64,000 nucleotides of DNA from Desulfomicrobium sp. UBA5193 (GTDB lineage Bacteria > Desulfobacterota > Desulfovibrionia > Desulfovibrionales > Desulfomicrobiaceae). Positions within the stretch are counted from its first letter, which is position 1; the number at the start of each line of letters is the position of its first letter. The notes beneath the pieces are model-generated. The model made no database searches, was not told the origin of the DNA, and saw only the letters and a program-made list of their open reading frames with translations. This document shows, piece by piece, positions 45,717 to 54,608 of this stretch. The DNA lies in contig DHWB01000011.1 of the NCBI GenBank assembly GCA_002412965.1, positions 578,542 to 642,541 on the forward strand, read 5' to 3'. The translations under genes and the position numbers were made by a program.

Positions 45717-46292
45717 CTATTTGTTGAGCTTCGTGAACTTCGCGCCCTTCAGGGACGCATCGACCATCAGCCCCGCGGGATTGAACACAAAGGCTACAAC
45801 AGGGTCTTTAAGCGACGTGGTATCAAGTCTCTTGCCGCCGCCGACGTCGATGAACGCGACGTTGCCTGTGACGCCGATTTCCCAGCCGTCAATCTTGATA
45901 AATTCGTCAAGAGCCTTCTGGGTCATGAAGGCGAGGATGATATCCATCTGTTCCGCGCCAATGGTGAATCCATAGGATCCGGCGATGAGATTGTAGTATC
46001 CGGTGGTCTTGCCGTGTACGCGAAGGGCTCCCTGACCGTAGGTTCCGCCAATCATGAAGCCCGCCTTGGTGACATCGGACATGATCAGGAGGGCTTTTGC
46101 CTCCTGAGCGATCTCCTTGCCGCCGTTGACCTCTTTATAGAAGCGCTGCAGCGTAATGTCGGCATACTTGTCGATCTCATCGCCAGTTCTTGCCATCGCG
46201 GCGCTTGAGAACATGCACATCATCGCCAGCATAACGAGCAGAAAGACTCCGTGTGTTTTGCCCGGCATGTGCTTTTCAATAAATCCGTTCAT
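45717..46292 (-). CDS. YSC84/SYLF-domain lipid-binding protein
   Basis: A 191-residue exported protein. After the signal peptide (FLLVMLAMMCMFSSAAMA) comes a SYLF domain with AKALLIMSDVTKAGFMIGGTYGQGAL, YYNLIAGSYGFTIGAEQMDIILAFM and FNPAGLMVDASLKGAKF. SYLF domains bind phosphoinositides in eukaryotes; bacterial versions are secreted and poorly known. ATG 46292 has GGAG 5 bases upstream; six codons upstream lies a weaker start. Confidence 0.88.
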   Translation of the reverse strand: MNGFIEKHMPGKTHGVFLLVMLAMMCMFSSAAMARTGDEIDKYADITLQRFYKEVNGGKEIAQEAKALLIMSDVTKAGFMIGGTYGQGALRVHGKTTGYYNLIAGSYGFTIGAEQMDIILAFMTQKALDEFIKIDGWEIGVTGNVAFIDVGGGKRLDTTSLKDPVVAFVFNPAGLMVDASLKGAKFTKLNK

Positions 46293-46322
46293 GGTAACTC
46301 CATTGCTCACTGAGCTGTTGTA

Positions 46323-46550
46323 TTATTTCTGATTCCCGTAAATGCCGCCTGCGACTCCGCCCAGTGCGCCGCCTATCAGGGCGCCTGCTCCGAGAGAGCC
46401 TCCCGTAAGTGCGCTGATCCCAAGGCCGGCACCGGCTCCGATGGCACCTCCGGACAATGCTCCCTGCTGCGTGCGGGACATGTTTGTGCAGGCGGAAGCG
46501 CTCAAAAGAAGCATTATGATGAAGGCGAAAAGTAGTTTTTGCATATTCAT
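46323..46550 (-). CDS. glycine-zipper lipoprotein
   Basis: A 75-residue protein. Lipoprotein signal FIIMLLLSASACTN (Cys at 21) is followed by a glycine-zipper stretch GALSGGAIGAGAGLGISALTG and GALIGGALGGVAGG. It is of the YMGG/OsmB-like type, expected in the outer membrane. It is packed 4 bp after the gene upstream. Confidence 0.88.
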   Translation of the reverse strand: MNMQKLLFAFIIMLLLSASACTNMSRTQQGALSGGAIGAGAGLGISALTGGSLGAGALIGGALGGVAGGIYGNQK

Positions 46551-46554
46551 GTCC

Positions 46555-46938
46555 TTAATTTTTCAGATTGGGTTTGATCATTTCATGCCAAAGCACATCG
46601 AATACCAGTCTGTTTGCTTTGTCGGGGTTTGCTTCATAGTACGTGTCAAGCTTGGAAGCCATTTCCGCCCAGCTCATGTCGCCAAAAGCCTCGACCCAGC
46701 CCTTGATGAACTTGGACGGCTCTTCCGCACGTTTCTCCCGCATCTGGTATTCTAGGGCGATGGCTGTCCCTGCCCCGAACAGGAATGCCTTTTTTTCCGG
46801 ATCGGATGACTTGAGCCATACGAATCCATCGACATCAGGCGCTGGGTTTGCTGTCGTGCCCTGTGCGAAACAGGAAGACGTGCCTGTAAAGAGAAGTCCT
46901 GCGAGCAAAAAAACGGAAAAGTATCTAAAAATTTTCAT
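46555..46938 (-). CDS. exported protein of unknown function, 127 aa
   Basis: The signal peptide MKIFRYFSVFLLAGLLFTGT ends near SSCFAQ. The mature part has FVWLKSSDPEKKAFLFGAGTAIALEYQM, then a helical FIKGWVEAFGDMSWAEMASKLD and a C-terminal DVLWHEMIKPN. The layout of small exported proteins with a W..S...K..FL.G opening is familiar, but I cannot name a family. It is first behind the sigma-54 promoter at 46979 and has a good GAGGTG site. Confidence 0.65.
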   Translation of the reverse strand: MKIFRYFSVFLLAGLLFTGTSSCFAQGTTANPAPDVDGFVWLKSSDPEKKAFLFGAGTAIALEYQMREKRAEEPSKFIKGWVEAFGDMSWAEMASKLDTYYEANPDKANRLVFDVLWHEMIKPNLKN

Positions 46939-46978
46939 ACACACCTCTTTTGTTATATATTTGTGATGCAATGGTATG

Positions 46979-46994
46979 AGCAATAAGCGTTCCG
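46979..46994 (-). promoter_or_regulatory. sigma-54 promoter of the envelope-stress operon
   Basis: The minus strand reads CGGAACGCTTATTGCT: GG-N10-GC and an exact TTGCT. The start point would be about 29 nt before the first ATG at 46938. Confidence 0.8.
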
Positions 46995-47106
46995 CTGAAT
47001 TCCGATAATTTTATCATATTAACGCACTGAATTAATTATTGAAATTATTGAGCTCAAAATATCGCGCACAAAGTCCGTTCATTTGATCCATCATATGTTC
47101 TGTATC

Positions 47107-47121
47107 CGCGATATATGACAG
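47107..47121. promoter_or_regulatory. predicted activator site (UAS) for the envelope-stress operon
   Basis: CGCGATATATGACAG matches CGYSATATRTSRCRG at all positions and is centred 134 bp upstream of the -12 GC at 46980. Confidence 0.68.
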
Positions 47122-47172
47122 CGTGCTCTCCGTGGACGCATCAATGGACGTGCATCCCCCTTAGAGTATCGG

Positions 47173-48336
47173 TCAATATCGAAAGGTGGCAGCCAGCCCT
47201 GTTTTGCCGGGTATCTGCTCGGCCGGCATGACCATCACCTGACCACCCATCTTGTCCACCAGCTCACCCAGATCATCGAGCAGATCATCGGTGCTGGTTT
47301 CATCCATGTCCGCCAGCTCGTACTTGCCCGTGTCGCCCACGATTCGTCCGGCAATCTCGCGATCGGATGCGATCATGAGCTTCGCGACCCGTCCGGCGGC
47401 GGCCCCTTTCAGGACCTCCCCCAGGTCGCCGCTGCCGAATCCGCGAGACTGCGCTTCCCTGTATTCGTCGAGCAGTGAGGTCAGCCAGCTCTGGTACTGC
47501 GGTTCGAGCAGTACCCACGCGCGTTCGCGCAGCTCGGATGTCTTGAGCACGAAGGGGTTGAGATTGAGGCCGCCCTCCATCAGGAATGAGTTATGGCTGA
47601 TGCTCCGGAAAATATGATGATGCTCCGGCAAGGCGGCCAGAAGCAACGGCAGGCCGGAGGGGCGCGAGTGATGCTCAAGCACCGCGCGATCAACGGCCCG
47701 GAAGAAACGCTGTGTGTCCTTGTCGGTCTCGTCTTTCTTGCCGCCCTGGCCGTGATGCATGGGGCCTATCCCTCCTTTCACGCCGCCGTATGAGGCAACC
47801 GTCTGATGCGGCTCGGTCAACTCCGCGCCGAGAGCATCGGTGATTGTCCGCGGGACTCCCGGGAGCGGCTCGATCTCTTCCAGCGTACCAAGATCACCCT
47901 CGAAGAGCCGGATTTTGGTCAGGCTCAGCCCGAGGATCTGGTAACGTCCGACATACTGCAAAAACCGCCGCAAGGGCTTGACGTGAAAGCTGTTGGCCAC
48001 GACGGCCAATTCGGCGACCGGCCGCCTGAGCCGGAACACTTTAAACACGCCGGCACCACTCAAGACGACGAGACCATCCAGCGACTGATTCCAGAATTCG
48101 CGATCAAGCTCGAGCGCTTCAAACGGCTCCAGAAAGTGTCTGGTCTCGGGTTCGGGATATTTTTGCCTGAGCGATGATTCCATTGTTTTCAGTAAGTTGC
48201 GGAATCTGATCAGGTCCTGTTGGTTATCCGGGCTGTGTCGATGCGTCGGTTGATACAAGGACAGGCATGGCGGTTGGTGTGTTGCCGTCAGTTCGGCTAA
48301 AGATTCAATGGTGGGTGACAACCTGTTGTGTAACAC
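47173..48336 (-). CDS. baeRF-type (bacterial archaeo-eukaryotic release factor-like) protein
   Basis: A 387-residue protein. PPCLSLYQPTHRHSPDNQQDLIRFRNLL and LRRFLQYVGRYQILGLSLTKIRLFEGDL are typical of the baeRF3 group. A long charged loop (GGVKGGIGPMHHGQGGKKDETDKDTQ) follows where aeRF1-like domain 2 sits. The C-terminus contains the DDLLDDLGELVDKMGGQVMVMPAEQ stretch. These proteins resemble eRF1/Pelota domains and are suspected to act on stressed ribosomes; no activity is proven. 110 bp downstream of the PilZ gene. Confidence 0.8.
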   Translation of the reverse strand: MLHNRLSPTIESLAELTATHQPPCLSLYQPTHRHSPDNQQDLIRFRNLLKTMESSLRQKYPEPETRHFLEPFEALELDREFWNQSLDGLVVLSGAGVFKVFRLRRPVAELAVVANSFHVKPLRRFLQYVGRYQILGLSLTKIRLFEGDLGTLEEIEPLPGVPRTITDALGAELTEPHQTVASYGGVKGGIGPMHHGQGGKKDETDKDTQRFFRAVDRAVLEHHSRPSGLPLLLAALPEHHHIFRSISHNSFLMEGGLNLNPFVLKTSELRERAWVLLEPQYQSWLTSLLDEYREAQSRGFGSGDLGEVLKGAAAGRVAKLMIASDREIAGRIVGDTGKYELADMDETSTDDLLDDLGELVDKMGGQVMVMPAEQIPGKTGLAATFRY

Positions 48337-48446
48337 TTTTCAGCCTCCGGTTTTTGATTCGATCATGTCTGCGTGTCTCGGACTTTTCCGTCTCGACAGG
48401 CCGCGTATTACTTGCCAGCAAAGATTCGGGACAGTTCTGGTGATGC

Positions 48447-48791
48447 TCATTGATTGTTCGCGACTCGTTTGAGCGGCAGAATTTCATCAAGCTCGATGCC
48501 GAAATAGTACAGTCCCATGAGTGAATACTTGGCGCCCATACCCCATCGAACGGTGCCATGAACATCATGGTCGATATGCAGCTCATCATTTTCGACTTTT
48601 TCTTGATGAATGATAGTCATTCTGTCTCCGTGGATGAACTTCATATCCGTTTCGAGAAGTAATCCGCCTCGACCTATGTTTATGACAGCAGCATTACAGA
48701 ATCCGTTCATTTTTTGATGGGGAAGAACCCAGCATGGAAATATTCCACAGGATCGCGTCCATTTTCTGTTTGTTTTATTTTCATTTATCAT
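48447..48791 (-). CDS. PilZ-domain protein (possible c-di-GMP receptor)
   Basis: A 114-residue protein. It has an N-terminal RxxxR motif (RKWTR), then AAVINIGRGGLLLETDM in place of the NxSxxG motif (Ser replaced by Gly), and GTVRWGMGAKYSLMGLYYFGIEL closing the barrel. This is the PilZ pattern. It is first behind the sigma-54 promoter at 48986, so c-di-GMP read-out may belong to the same regulon as the GGDEF protein at 56.5 kb. Confidence 0.75.
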   Translation of the reverse strand: MINENKTNRKWTRSCGIFPCWVLPHQKMNGFCNAAVINIGRGGLLLETDMKFIHGDRMTIIHQEKVENDELHIDHDVHGTVRWGMGAKYSLMGLYYFGIELDEILPLKRVANNQ

Positions 48792-48985
48792 GATGATGTC
48801 CTCGTTTGAATTTTTTCATATTCATATCCAAGATTATTGCACACGTAATGTGAATGAATTTGTCACTCCGATGTAGGTATAAATCCTGATATAAAATTGG
48901 ATTGTCTTGCTCATTATCATTGTAAGGACAACTGCTTAAAATTTCATAAAATCCAAGTCTGCTCGGACATGGCCAAAATTTGACT

Positions 48986-49001
48986 CGCAACTCCTGTGCC
49001 G
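48986..49001 (-). promoter_or_regulatory. sigma-54 promoter upstream of the PilZ gene
   Basis: The minus strand reads CGGCACAGGAGTTGCG: GG-N10-GC, GGCAC and TTGC intact. The leader to the PilZ ATG would be about 185 nt. Confidence 0.78.
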
Positions 49002-49116
49002 GAAGGACATTGCGGGTTTTTATTCCATAAGTATTGAATTATTAAGGATTAAATTAATATGAAGGGTTGCCGGCGATGTGCGATCCGTCACCGCAATTCG
49101 TCAGATTCAGCGAAAT

Positions 49117-49131
49117 CGTCATATATGGCAG
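49117..49131. promoter_or_regulatory. predicted activator site (UAS) for the PilZ promoter
   Basis: CGTCATATATGGCAG matches CGYSATATRTSRCRG fully and is centred 136 bp upstream of the -12 GC at 48987. Confidence 0.68.
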
Positions 49132-49368
49132 TCCACTCGCGCGGGATTGTCGCGCCGGGAACCATCAGGTTGGCTGAGCGTGTCGTGCGGATAACTTTGC
49201 AAACCGGGGAAGTCTGGAGTTTCTGTCCACGATGACAGGGAGTGTTGCGGTGACCGTTATGGCTTGTCGGCGTCCGTGCGGAAAATGGCTGCCGAACGAG
49301 TGGGAGGCCATGCGAAAAGGGATGGGGTTGTGGATTGTTTCGGTGCCGATTCCTGGCAAGTGGGCGTA

Positions 49369-51096
49369 TCAGGCGGTGTTGCGATGAACCCCGAACTTTC
49401 TCATGCGGGCACGAAGTGTGCTCGGATTGATGTCGAGGATGGTCGCGGCGCCATCTTTTCCTTCAACGCGCCAATTTGTTTTCTGGAGTACTTGGAGGAT
49501 GTGGTCGCGCTCCAGATCCGCCAGAGCCTTCAAGTCAGAGCCGGACGCCTCGCTTGCCTTGAGTGGCATGTCGAAATGATCCAGCATCCGCAGTGAAGGT
49601 CCTTGGCTGATTATTATCGCCCGTTCGATCACGCTTTCCAGTTCGCGCACGTTGCCGGGCCAGTCGTAATTCTCCAGCGTCTCGAGGGCTTCCTTGGGAA
49701 TGGTTTCAATCTTCTTGCCGATCTTCTTGTTGAACTTGGCGACGAAAAAATTGACGAGCAGGCGGATGTCATCCTTGCGTGCCCTGAGCGGCGGGATCGT
49801 GATGGGGAAGACGTTGAGCCGGTAATAAAGATCCTCGCGGAAATTGCCCTTCGTGATTTCCTCTTCCAGGTTGCGGTTGCTGGCCGCGATGATCCGTACG
49901 TCAACCTTGATCGTGCGCGGGCTCCCGAGGCGCTCGAACTCGCCGTCCTGAATCACCCGCAGCAGCTTGCATTGCAGTTCCATCGGCATCTCGCCGATTT
50001 CATCCAAAAAGATGGTTCCTCCGTTGGCCAGTTCAAAGCGTCCCATCTGCCGGGCGCTGGCCCCGGTAAAGGCTCCCTTTTCCCGCCCGAAGAGTTCGCT
50101 TTCGATGAGGTTTGCCGGCAACGCAGTGCAGTTGATGGTGACCATCGGCCGATCCTTGCGGGAACTTCGGGCATGGATGGCCCGCGCCACGACCCCCTTG
50201 CCGCTTCCTGTCTCGCCTTGGAGCAGCACGGTCGTGTTCTGGGGTGCGATCTGCTCGATCTTGTCGAAGACTTGCGAGATGGCGCTGCTCTGGCCGATGA
50301 TCTCGCCAAAGTTGAACTTCTGGGCAACCTCCTGCTGAAGGTAGATATTCTCTGCCAGGAGGCGGTCTTTCAGCTGCTTGATTTCCATGAACGCAATGCG
50401 CAAGGATTCTTCCGTGTCTTTGCGTACGCCGATTTCCTGCACAAGACGCTCGTTGGCCAGAAGCAATTCATTTGTTCGATCCCGGACCTTCTGCTCAAGC
50501 TCATCGTGTGCGTTTTGCAGAGCGATTCTCAGCTGCGTCTGTTCGGTCACATCGACGATCATGGACCGGATGACGCCGTGCGTTCCTTCAACCGGATCCT
50601 TGGCGATGCTTCGCAGACGGGCAAAGAACTTCATCCCGTCCGATCTTTGCAGCCAGATTTCGCAGGTGTCGTCTTCCTCTCTGTCTAAAACATCCGCGCA
50701 GTGCTTCGAAAATTGCTCCCGTCCATCCGCGTCGGCGATCCACAGGCTCATGGGCTTGTTCAGCAGGCGCTGCCGTTCAAGGCCGAGCAACTCGGCGCCC
50801 GGAAGGTTGACGCTGCGCACCAGCCCCTGTGGATCAAAGGAAAAATAGCCCGCGGGAGCGAAGTCATACAGCTCGGCATAGGCATTGCGCGATATTTCAA
50901 GCGCGTCCTGCGCCTGGCGCAGCTCTTCGTTTTGCATCTCCAGTTCGAGCTGGTGAACTTCAAGCTCCTGCACGAGTCGCTTCATCTCGATTTCAGGCGG
51001 AAAGGGGCGCGTGCCGACATCCCTGGCGCGCATCGGCTCATCCGCTGGCTGCGTCAGTTCGGACGCGGCTTTTTTCCGTTTCTCGGGTGTGCTCAT
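49369..51096 (-). CDS. PAS-AAA-Fis sigma-54-dependent transcriptional activator
   Basis: 575 residues. A helical leader (LVQELEVHQLELEMQNEELRQAQ) is followed by one PAS/PAC domain (about 75-190) and a coiled coil. The AAA+ domain has Walker A GETGSGKG near 295, GAFTGA near 340 and FLDEIGEM. A Fis-type HTH ends the protein (DGAATILDINPSTLRARMRKFGV). GAFTGA contacts sigma-54, so this is a true enhancer-binding protein. It overlaps the CheB/CheR gene by ATGA. It is the best local candidate for the CGYSATATRTSRCRG sites. Confidence 0.93.
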   Translation of the reverse strand: MSTPEKRKKAASELTQPADEPMRARDVGTRPFPPEIEMKRLVQELEVHQLELEMQNEELRQAQDALEISRNAYAELYDFAPAGYFSFDPQGLVRSVNLPGAELLGLERQRLLNKPMSLWIADADGREQFSKHCADVLDREEDDTCEIWLQRSDGMKFFARLRSIAKDPVEGTHGVIRSMIVDVTEQTQLRIALQNAHDELEQKVRDRTNELLLANERLVQEIGVRKDTEESLRIAFMEIKQLKDRLLAENIYLQQEVAQKFNFGEIIGQSSAISQVFDKIEQIAPQNTTVLLQGETGSGKGVVARAIHARSSRKDRPMVTINCTALPANLIESELFGREKGAFTGASARQMGRFELANGGTIFLDEIGEMPMELQCKLLRVIQDGEFERLGSPRTIKVDVRIIAASNRNLEEEITKGNFREDLYYRLNVFPITIPPLRARKDDIRLLVNFFVAKFNKKIGKKIETIPKEALETLENYDWPGNVRELESVIERAIIISQGPSLRMLDHFDMPLKASEASGSDLKALADLERDHILQVLQKTNWRVEGKDGAATILDINPSTLRARMRKFGVHRNTA

Positions 51097-53738
51097 GATG
51101 ATTCTCCTGCGCCGAGCCGAAGCCTGAGCGCGTCATTCTCCTCGCGCAGTTCTCTCTCAAGTTTCTTGGCCGAGGTGATGTTCGTGAAGGTTATGACCAG
51201 CCCTGCGATGACATCATTCATGGTCCGGTAGGGCATTATGCGCACTGCATACCATCGACCGTCGGCGGTGGAAACCTGTTTTTCCGAAAATGCCAGAGTC
51301 CTGAGCACCTCCTGTGCCTGTTCGGGCATTTCGGGATAGAGCAGGTCGTTGGCGATATCGGAGAGGGGCCGGCCCACATCGCCGGGGATGAGCTTGAAGA
51401 TCTTGTTGGCGCCGGGAGTGAAACGTCGGACGTGGAGGTCATTGTCGAGAAAAACCGTGACGATCTCCGTGCTGTTGAGCAGATTGCGCATGTCGTCATT
51501 GATCCGCGCGAGCTCGTCCATCTTTGATTGCTGCTCGGCGTTCACCGTCTGCAGCTCCTCGTTGAGTGACTGCATCTCTTCACGGGAGGTGGTCAATTCC
51601 TCGTTTGTGGACTGGAGCTCCTCGTTTGTGGACTGCATCTCTTCGTTGAAGGATTTGAGTTCTTCCTGCGAGGCCTGCATCTCTTCCCGGGTGGTCCGAA
51701 GCTCCTCGCGGCAAAGATGCAGCTCCTGCTCCAGCTCCATGCTCCTGGCGCTGTCCGCCACACCCGACTTTGAACGACGTACTGACTTCTGTTTCGGCGG
51801 GGTCGCCACATCGGTGAAGATGATCATGACCATGCCTCGAAGCGCCTCGGGATCTTGGATCTCCTGCACGGTCAGATCCACAGTCTGAACCATTTCGCCT
51901 TCTGTGACCTTGAGGCCCTTGACGATGACGGCCCCCTTTTGTCTTAAGGCCTTCAAAAAGGCGGTCCCTAGGTCAAAACGCAATCCTTCCCGAGCCATGG
52001 CGTGAATGTTCCAGTTGACCTTGCCCGCCGCCGGTTCAAGATATTTTCCCGTCCTGCCGCTGATGTAGAGGATATCCCCCTTGGTGTTGACCAGCACGGC
52101 TGGCGGTGAAAAGCGCTGCAGCAGCACCTGGTCCGCCAGGGACTGGATATTGACCTCCGGTTTGAGCATTGTGGTCTCCTGTGAAACACCCGGCAGGGCC
52201 GGGATAAATGACGACGGGAACGCGATTTTCGCGGACGCCAGGATTGATTCGCGTCGCCGGAAGAGCTTGGACTTGCTGTCTACCGTAGCGAAGAGGTCGG
52301 TGCTGCCGCTTAATGCCTCCGAGCTGCCCAGAAAAAGGATTCCTTCCGGGTTAAGACTGTAATGGAAGAGCGCCAGGATCCTTTGTTGAAGTTCGGGCGT
52401 GAGATAGATCAGAAGGTTGCGGCAGATGATGATGTCGAGCCTGGTGAACGGCGAGTCCATGATGACATTCTGCGTCGCGAAGGTGATCATCTCCCGGATC
52501 TCGTTGCCGATCCGGTAGCCAGGTCCGTCCTGCACGAAAAAGCGGTCCAGCCGATCGGCGGAAACATCCGCGGCGATTCCCTGCGGATAGAGGCCGTGAC
52601 GGGCCTTGTCGATGGCGTCCTTGTCCAGGTCGGTGGCAAAGACGCGCAGCTTGATGCCCGACTCCGGCGCCAGCTGAGCCACGGTCTCCTTGAAGGCAAT
52701 GGACAGCGAATATGCTTCTTCCCCTGTGGAACAGCCAAGCGACCAGGCCCGCAGAGTGCCGTTCGGCGGGCACGCCTTCAGCAGAAGCGGGAGGGCGTTT
52801 TTTTGCAGATGCTCCCATGCTGCCGGATCGCGAAAAAAGCTGGTCACTCCGATCAGAAGCTCCCTGAAGAGGAGGTCCGCTTCCTGGGAATTTTCCTGGA
52901 GAAAACGGACATAGGACATGATCCTGTCGATCTGGTGAATGCTCATGCGCCGTTCGATGCGGCGGTACAGCGTGTTCTTCTTGTACTCGGAAAAATCATG
53001 GCCGGTCTTTGCGCGCAGCAGGAGGATGATTTTTTCGAGGCCGCTTTGGGTCTTATCCTCAAGCGGGGTGGCAAACGAGGCGACAACCCGTGCATGCCGC
53101 ATCAAGTCGAGGAGTTTTGCGGGCAATTCTTCCACCGGGGCCACCATATCGGCCAGTCCGGCATTGATGACGTTTCTGGGCATGCTGTCGAACTTGGCGG
53201 AGGCGGGGTCCTGAGCCAGGGCCAGGCCAGCCTTTTCCTTGATGGCCCGAAGTCCGAGCGTGCCATCGGAGCCCATGCCGGAAAGGATGATGCCGATACT
53301 TTGCTCCTGTTGGTCTTCGGCCAGCGAGCGGAAGAAAAAGTCGATGGGGAGGCGCAGGCCGCGCGGTGCGCCCGGTTTGAACAGATGCAGCACGCCATGT
53401 AGGATGGACATGTCATGGTTAGGGGGAATCACGTACACGCAATCCGGCTTGACTGGCATCCTGTCCTTGACCTGATGTACCGGCATCGCGGTGACGCGCT
53501 GGAGCAGCTCCGGCAGAAGTCCCTTGTGGGTTGGATCAAGGTGCTGGACGATGACAAAGGCCAGTCCGCATTTTTCAGGGACATTTTGCAAAAATTGCTC
53601 CAGGGCCTCGAGTCCTCCTGCGGAAGCTCCAACACCGACAATGGGGAAAGCGGGGCTCGCGGATTCTTTCGCTGGCGGCGTGGCTTCAAGGTTCGAGGCT
53701 TGCGAGTCGTTACGTTTGGATTTTGACTTCATGATCAT
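51093..53738 (-). CDS. CheB-CheR fusion with coiled coil and PAS (MCP-type methylesterase/methyltransferase sensor)
   Basis: About 901 residues. The CheB domain carries its triad: Ser in GVGASAGGLE, His in VIVQHLDP and Asp in LSGMGSDGTLG. A CheR domain follows (LYRRIERRM, LLIGVTSFFRDP, WSLGCSTGEEAYSLSI, ATDLDKDAIDKAR, IICRNLLIYL). Next is a long coiled coil built of EELxSxNEEM repeats, and then a PAS-type domain. No N-terminal receiver is present. Such fusions are usually sensors for a coupled regulator, here the sigma-54 activator directly downstream. ATG 53738 or 53732. Confidence 0.92.
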   Translation of the reverse strand: MIMKSKSKRNDSQASNLEATPPAKESASPAFPIVGVGASAGGLEALEQFLQNVPEKCGLAFVIVQHLDPTHKGLLPELLQRVTAMPVHQVKDRMPVKPDCVYVIPPNHDMSILHGVLHLFKPGAPRGLRLPIDFFFRSLAEDQQEQSIGIILSGMGSDGTLGLRAIKEKAGLALAQDPASAKFDSMPRNVINAGLADMVAPVEELPAKLLDLMRHARVVASFATPLEDKTQSGLEKIILLLRAKTGHDFSEYKKNTLYRRIERRMSIHQIDRIMSYVRFLQENSQEADLLFRELLIGVTSFFRDPAAWEHLQKNALPLLLKACPPNGTLRAWSLGCSTGEEAYSLSIAFKETVAQLAPESGIKLRVFATDLDKDAIDKARHGLYPQGIAADVSADRLDRFFVQDGPGYRIGNEIREMITFATQNVIMDSPFTRLDIIICRNLLIYLTPELQQRILALFHYSLNPEGILFLGSSEALSGSTDLFATVDSKSKLFRRRESILASAKIAFPSSFIPALPGVSQETTMLKPEVNIQSLADQVLLQRFSPPAVLVNTKGDILYISGRTGKYLEPAAGKVNWNIHAMAREGLRFDLGTAFLKALRQKGAVIVKGLKVTEGEMVQTVDLTVQEIQDPEALRGMVMIIFTDVATPPKQKSVRRSKSGVADSARSMELEQELHLCREELRTTREEMQASQEELKSFNEEMQSTNEELQSTNEELTTSREEMQSLNEELQTVNAEQQSKMDELARINDDMRNLLNSTEIVTVFLDNDLHVRRFTPGANKIFKLIPGDVGRPLSDIANDLLYPEMPEQAQEVLRTLAFSEKQVSTADGRWYAVRIMPYRTMNDVIAGLVITFTNITSAKKLERELREENDALRLRLGAGESS

Positions 53739-54027
53739 ATCAATCTTTATGACATAATTTCGGGGACTGTGCCAATGGTAATTTGGCAATGTGAGAATCC
53801 TGGTCTGAGTTGAGTTTGAGGCTCGATTCTCATTGAAAATCATGTCTGCGCATTTATGTATGACACGCAGTGAAATTTTTAGAGACTATTCAAGCATCTA
53901 AATATTGGTACTTATATTGTTTCGTTGCTTTTTCAATTTTTAGAGCATTTTAATTATAATGCTATGTACTGAAAATAAATTTTAAAAAATGACCAACAAG
54001 AGCGCGGGTATCCTCTCCATCCGGCCC

Positions 54028-54042
54028 CGTCATATATCACAG
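54028..54042. promoter_or_regulatory. predicted activator site (UAS) for the KaiC operon
   Basis: CGTCATATATCACAG matches CGYSATATRTSRCRG at every position and is centred about 132 bp upstream of the -12 GC at 54166. Confidence 0.68.
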
Positions 54043-54153
54043 TTGCGGTGAATGCGACGGATTTGGTCGCAAATTTCTTCTCGCCTGCTCACTCTATTTT
54101 TTATTTCACTTATATAATCAGGCTGTTGTATAATAATATTTGCAAGCTCCTCA

Positions 54154-54169
54154 TGGCGCGATCATTGCT
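54154..54169 (+). promoter_or_regulatory. sigma-54 promoter of the KaiC operon
   Basis: TGGCGCGATCATTGCT differs from the -24/-12 consensus at one conserved base and keeps GG-N10-GC. The start point is about 78 nt before the first small gene. Confidence 0.83.
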
Positions 54170-54258
54170 TAATCAACATGTAGCTGAGCAGGAACGCTTT
54201 TGGCGTTTGCATGTTCGATCTCTTGATAAATATACAAATATCCGAACATGGAGAGCTG

Positions 54259-54489
54259 ATGTTATTGCAGAAAGTTAACAAGAGGCATGCCATTTTTAAT
54301 AATATTTTGAGGTCCAGAGATATTGGAAAGTTGCATTCGCTCAAATTTGATTTTTTGCAGCAAGACCAGAAATGGCGGATTGCCGTGCGCAACAAGGAAT
54401 CCGGAAGGATCGCGTGGACTCTGCTTTGGGTTCTTGGAATTTCAATCCTGATTTTTATGGTGATCTTCATCCTGCGAAGTCGCGTCTGA
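54259..54489 (+). CDS. small tail-anchored membrane protein, 76 aa
   Basis: MLLQKVNKRHAIFNNILRSR leads to a soluble basic part and a C-terminal hydrophobic helix (AWTLLWVLGISILIFMVIFIL) ending RSRV. GGAGAG lies just upstream. It is the first frame after the sigma-54 start point. No family recognised; the position and membrane helix are the only evidence. Confidence 0.45.
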   Translation: MLLQKVNKRHAIFNNILRSRDIGKLHSLKFDFLQQDQKWRIAVRNKESGRIAWTLLWVLGISILIFMVIFILRSRV

Positions 54490-54608
54490 TGCAGCTCTGC
54501 TCTGATTCGAACCTTAGAGCGCCGTCATACGAAAAAATTTTACGTCCTACTCGCGAGCCGTGCAATTCCACAAGGAAAGGCCGGGGTCAGGTTTCAGGAG
54601 TCATGCCA

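Larger units (their letters stand above)
48792..49368. other. regulatory spacer upstream of the PilZ gene
   Basis: 577 bp without a convincing gene. It contains the sigma-54 promoter and UAS listed separately. The stretch 48780-48960 would be a long AT-rich leader of the PilZ mRNA. I see no terminator for the activator gene on the right. Confidence 0.5.
53739..54258. other. AT-rich divergent spacer
   Basis: Contains the UAS at 54028 and the sigma-54 promoter at 54154 for the plus-strand KaiC operon. 53840-54000 is AT-rich without gene or repeat. The promoter of the CheB/CheR operon must lie here too; I found no -24/-12 element for it. Confidence 0.55.
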
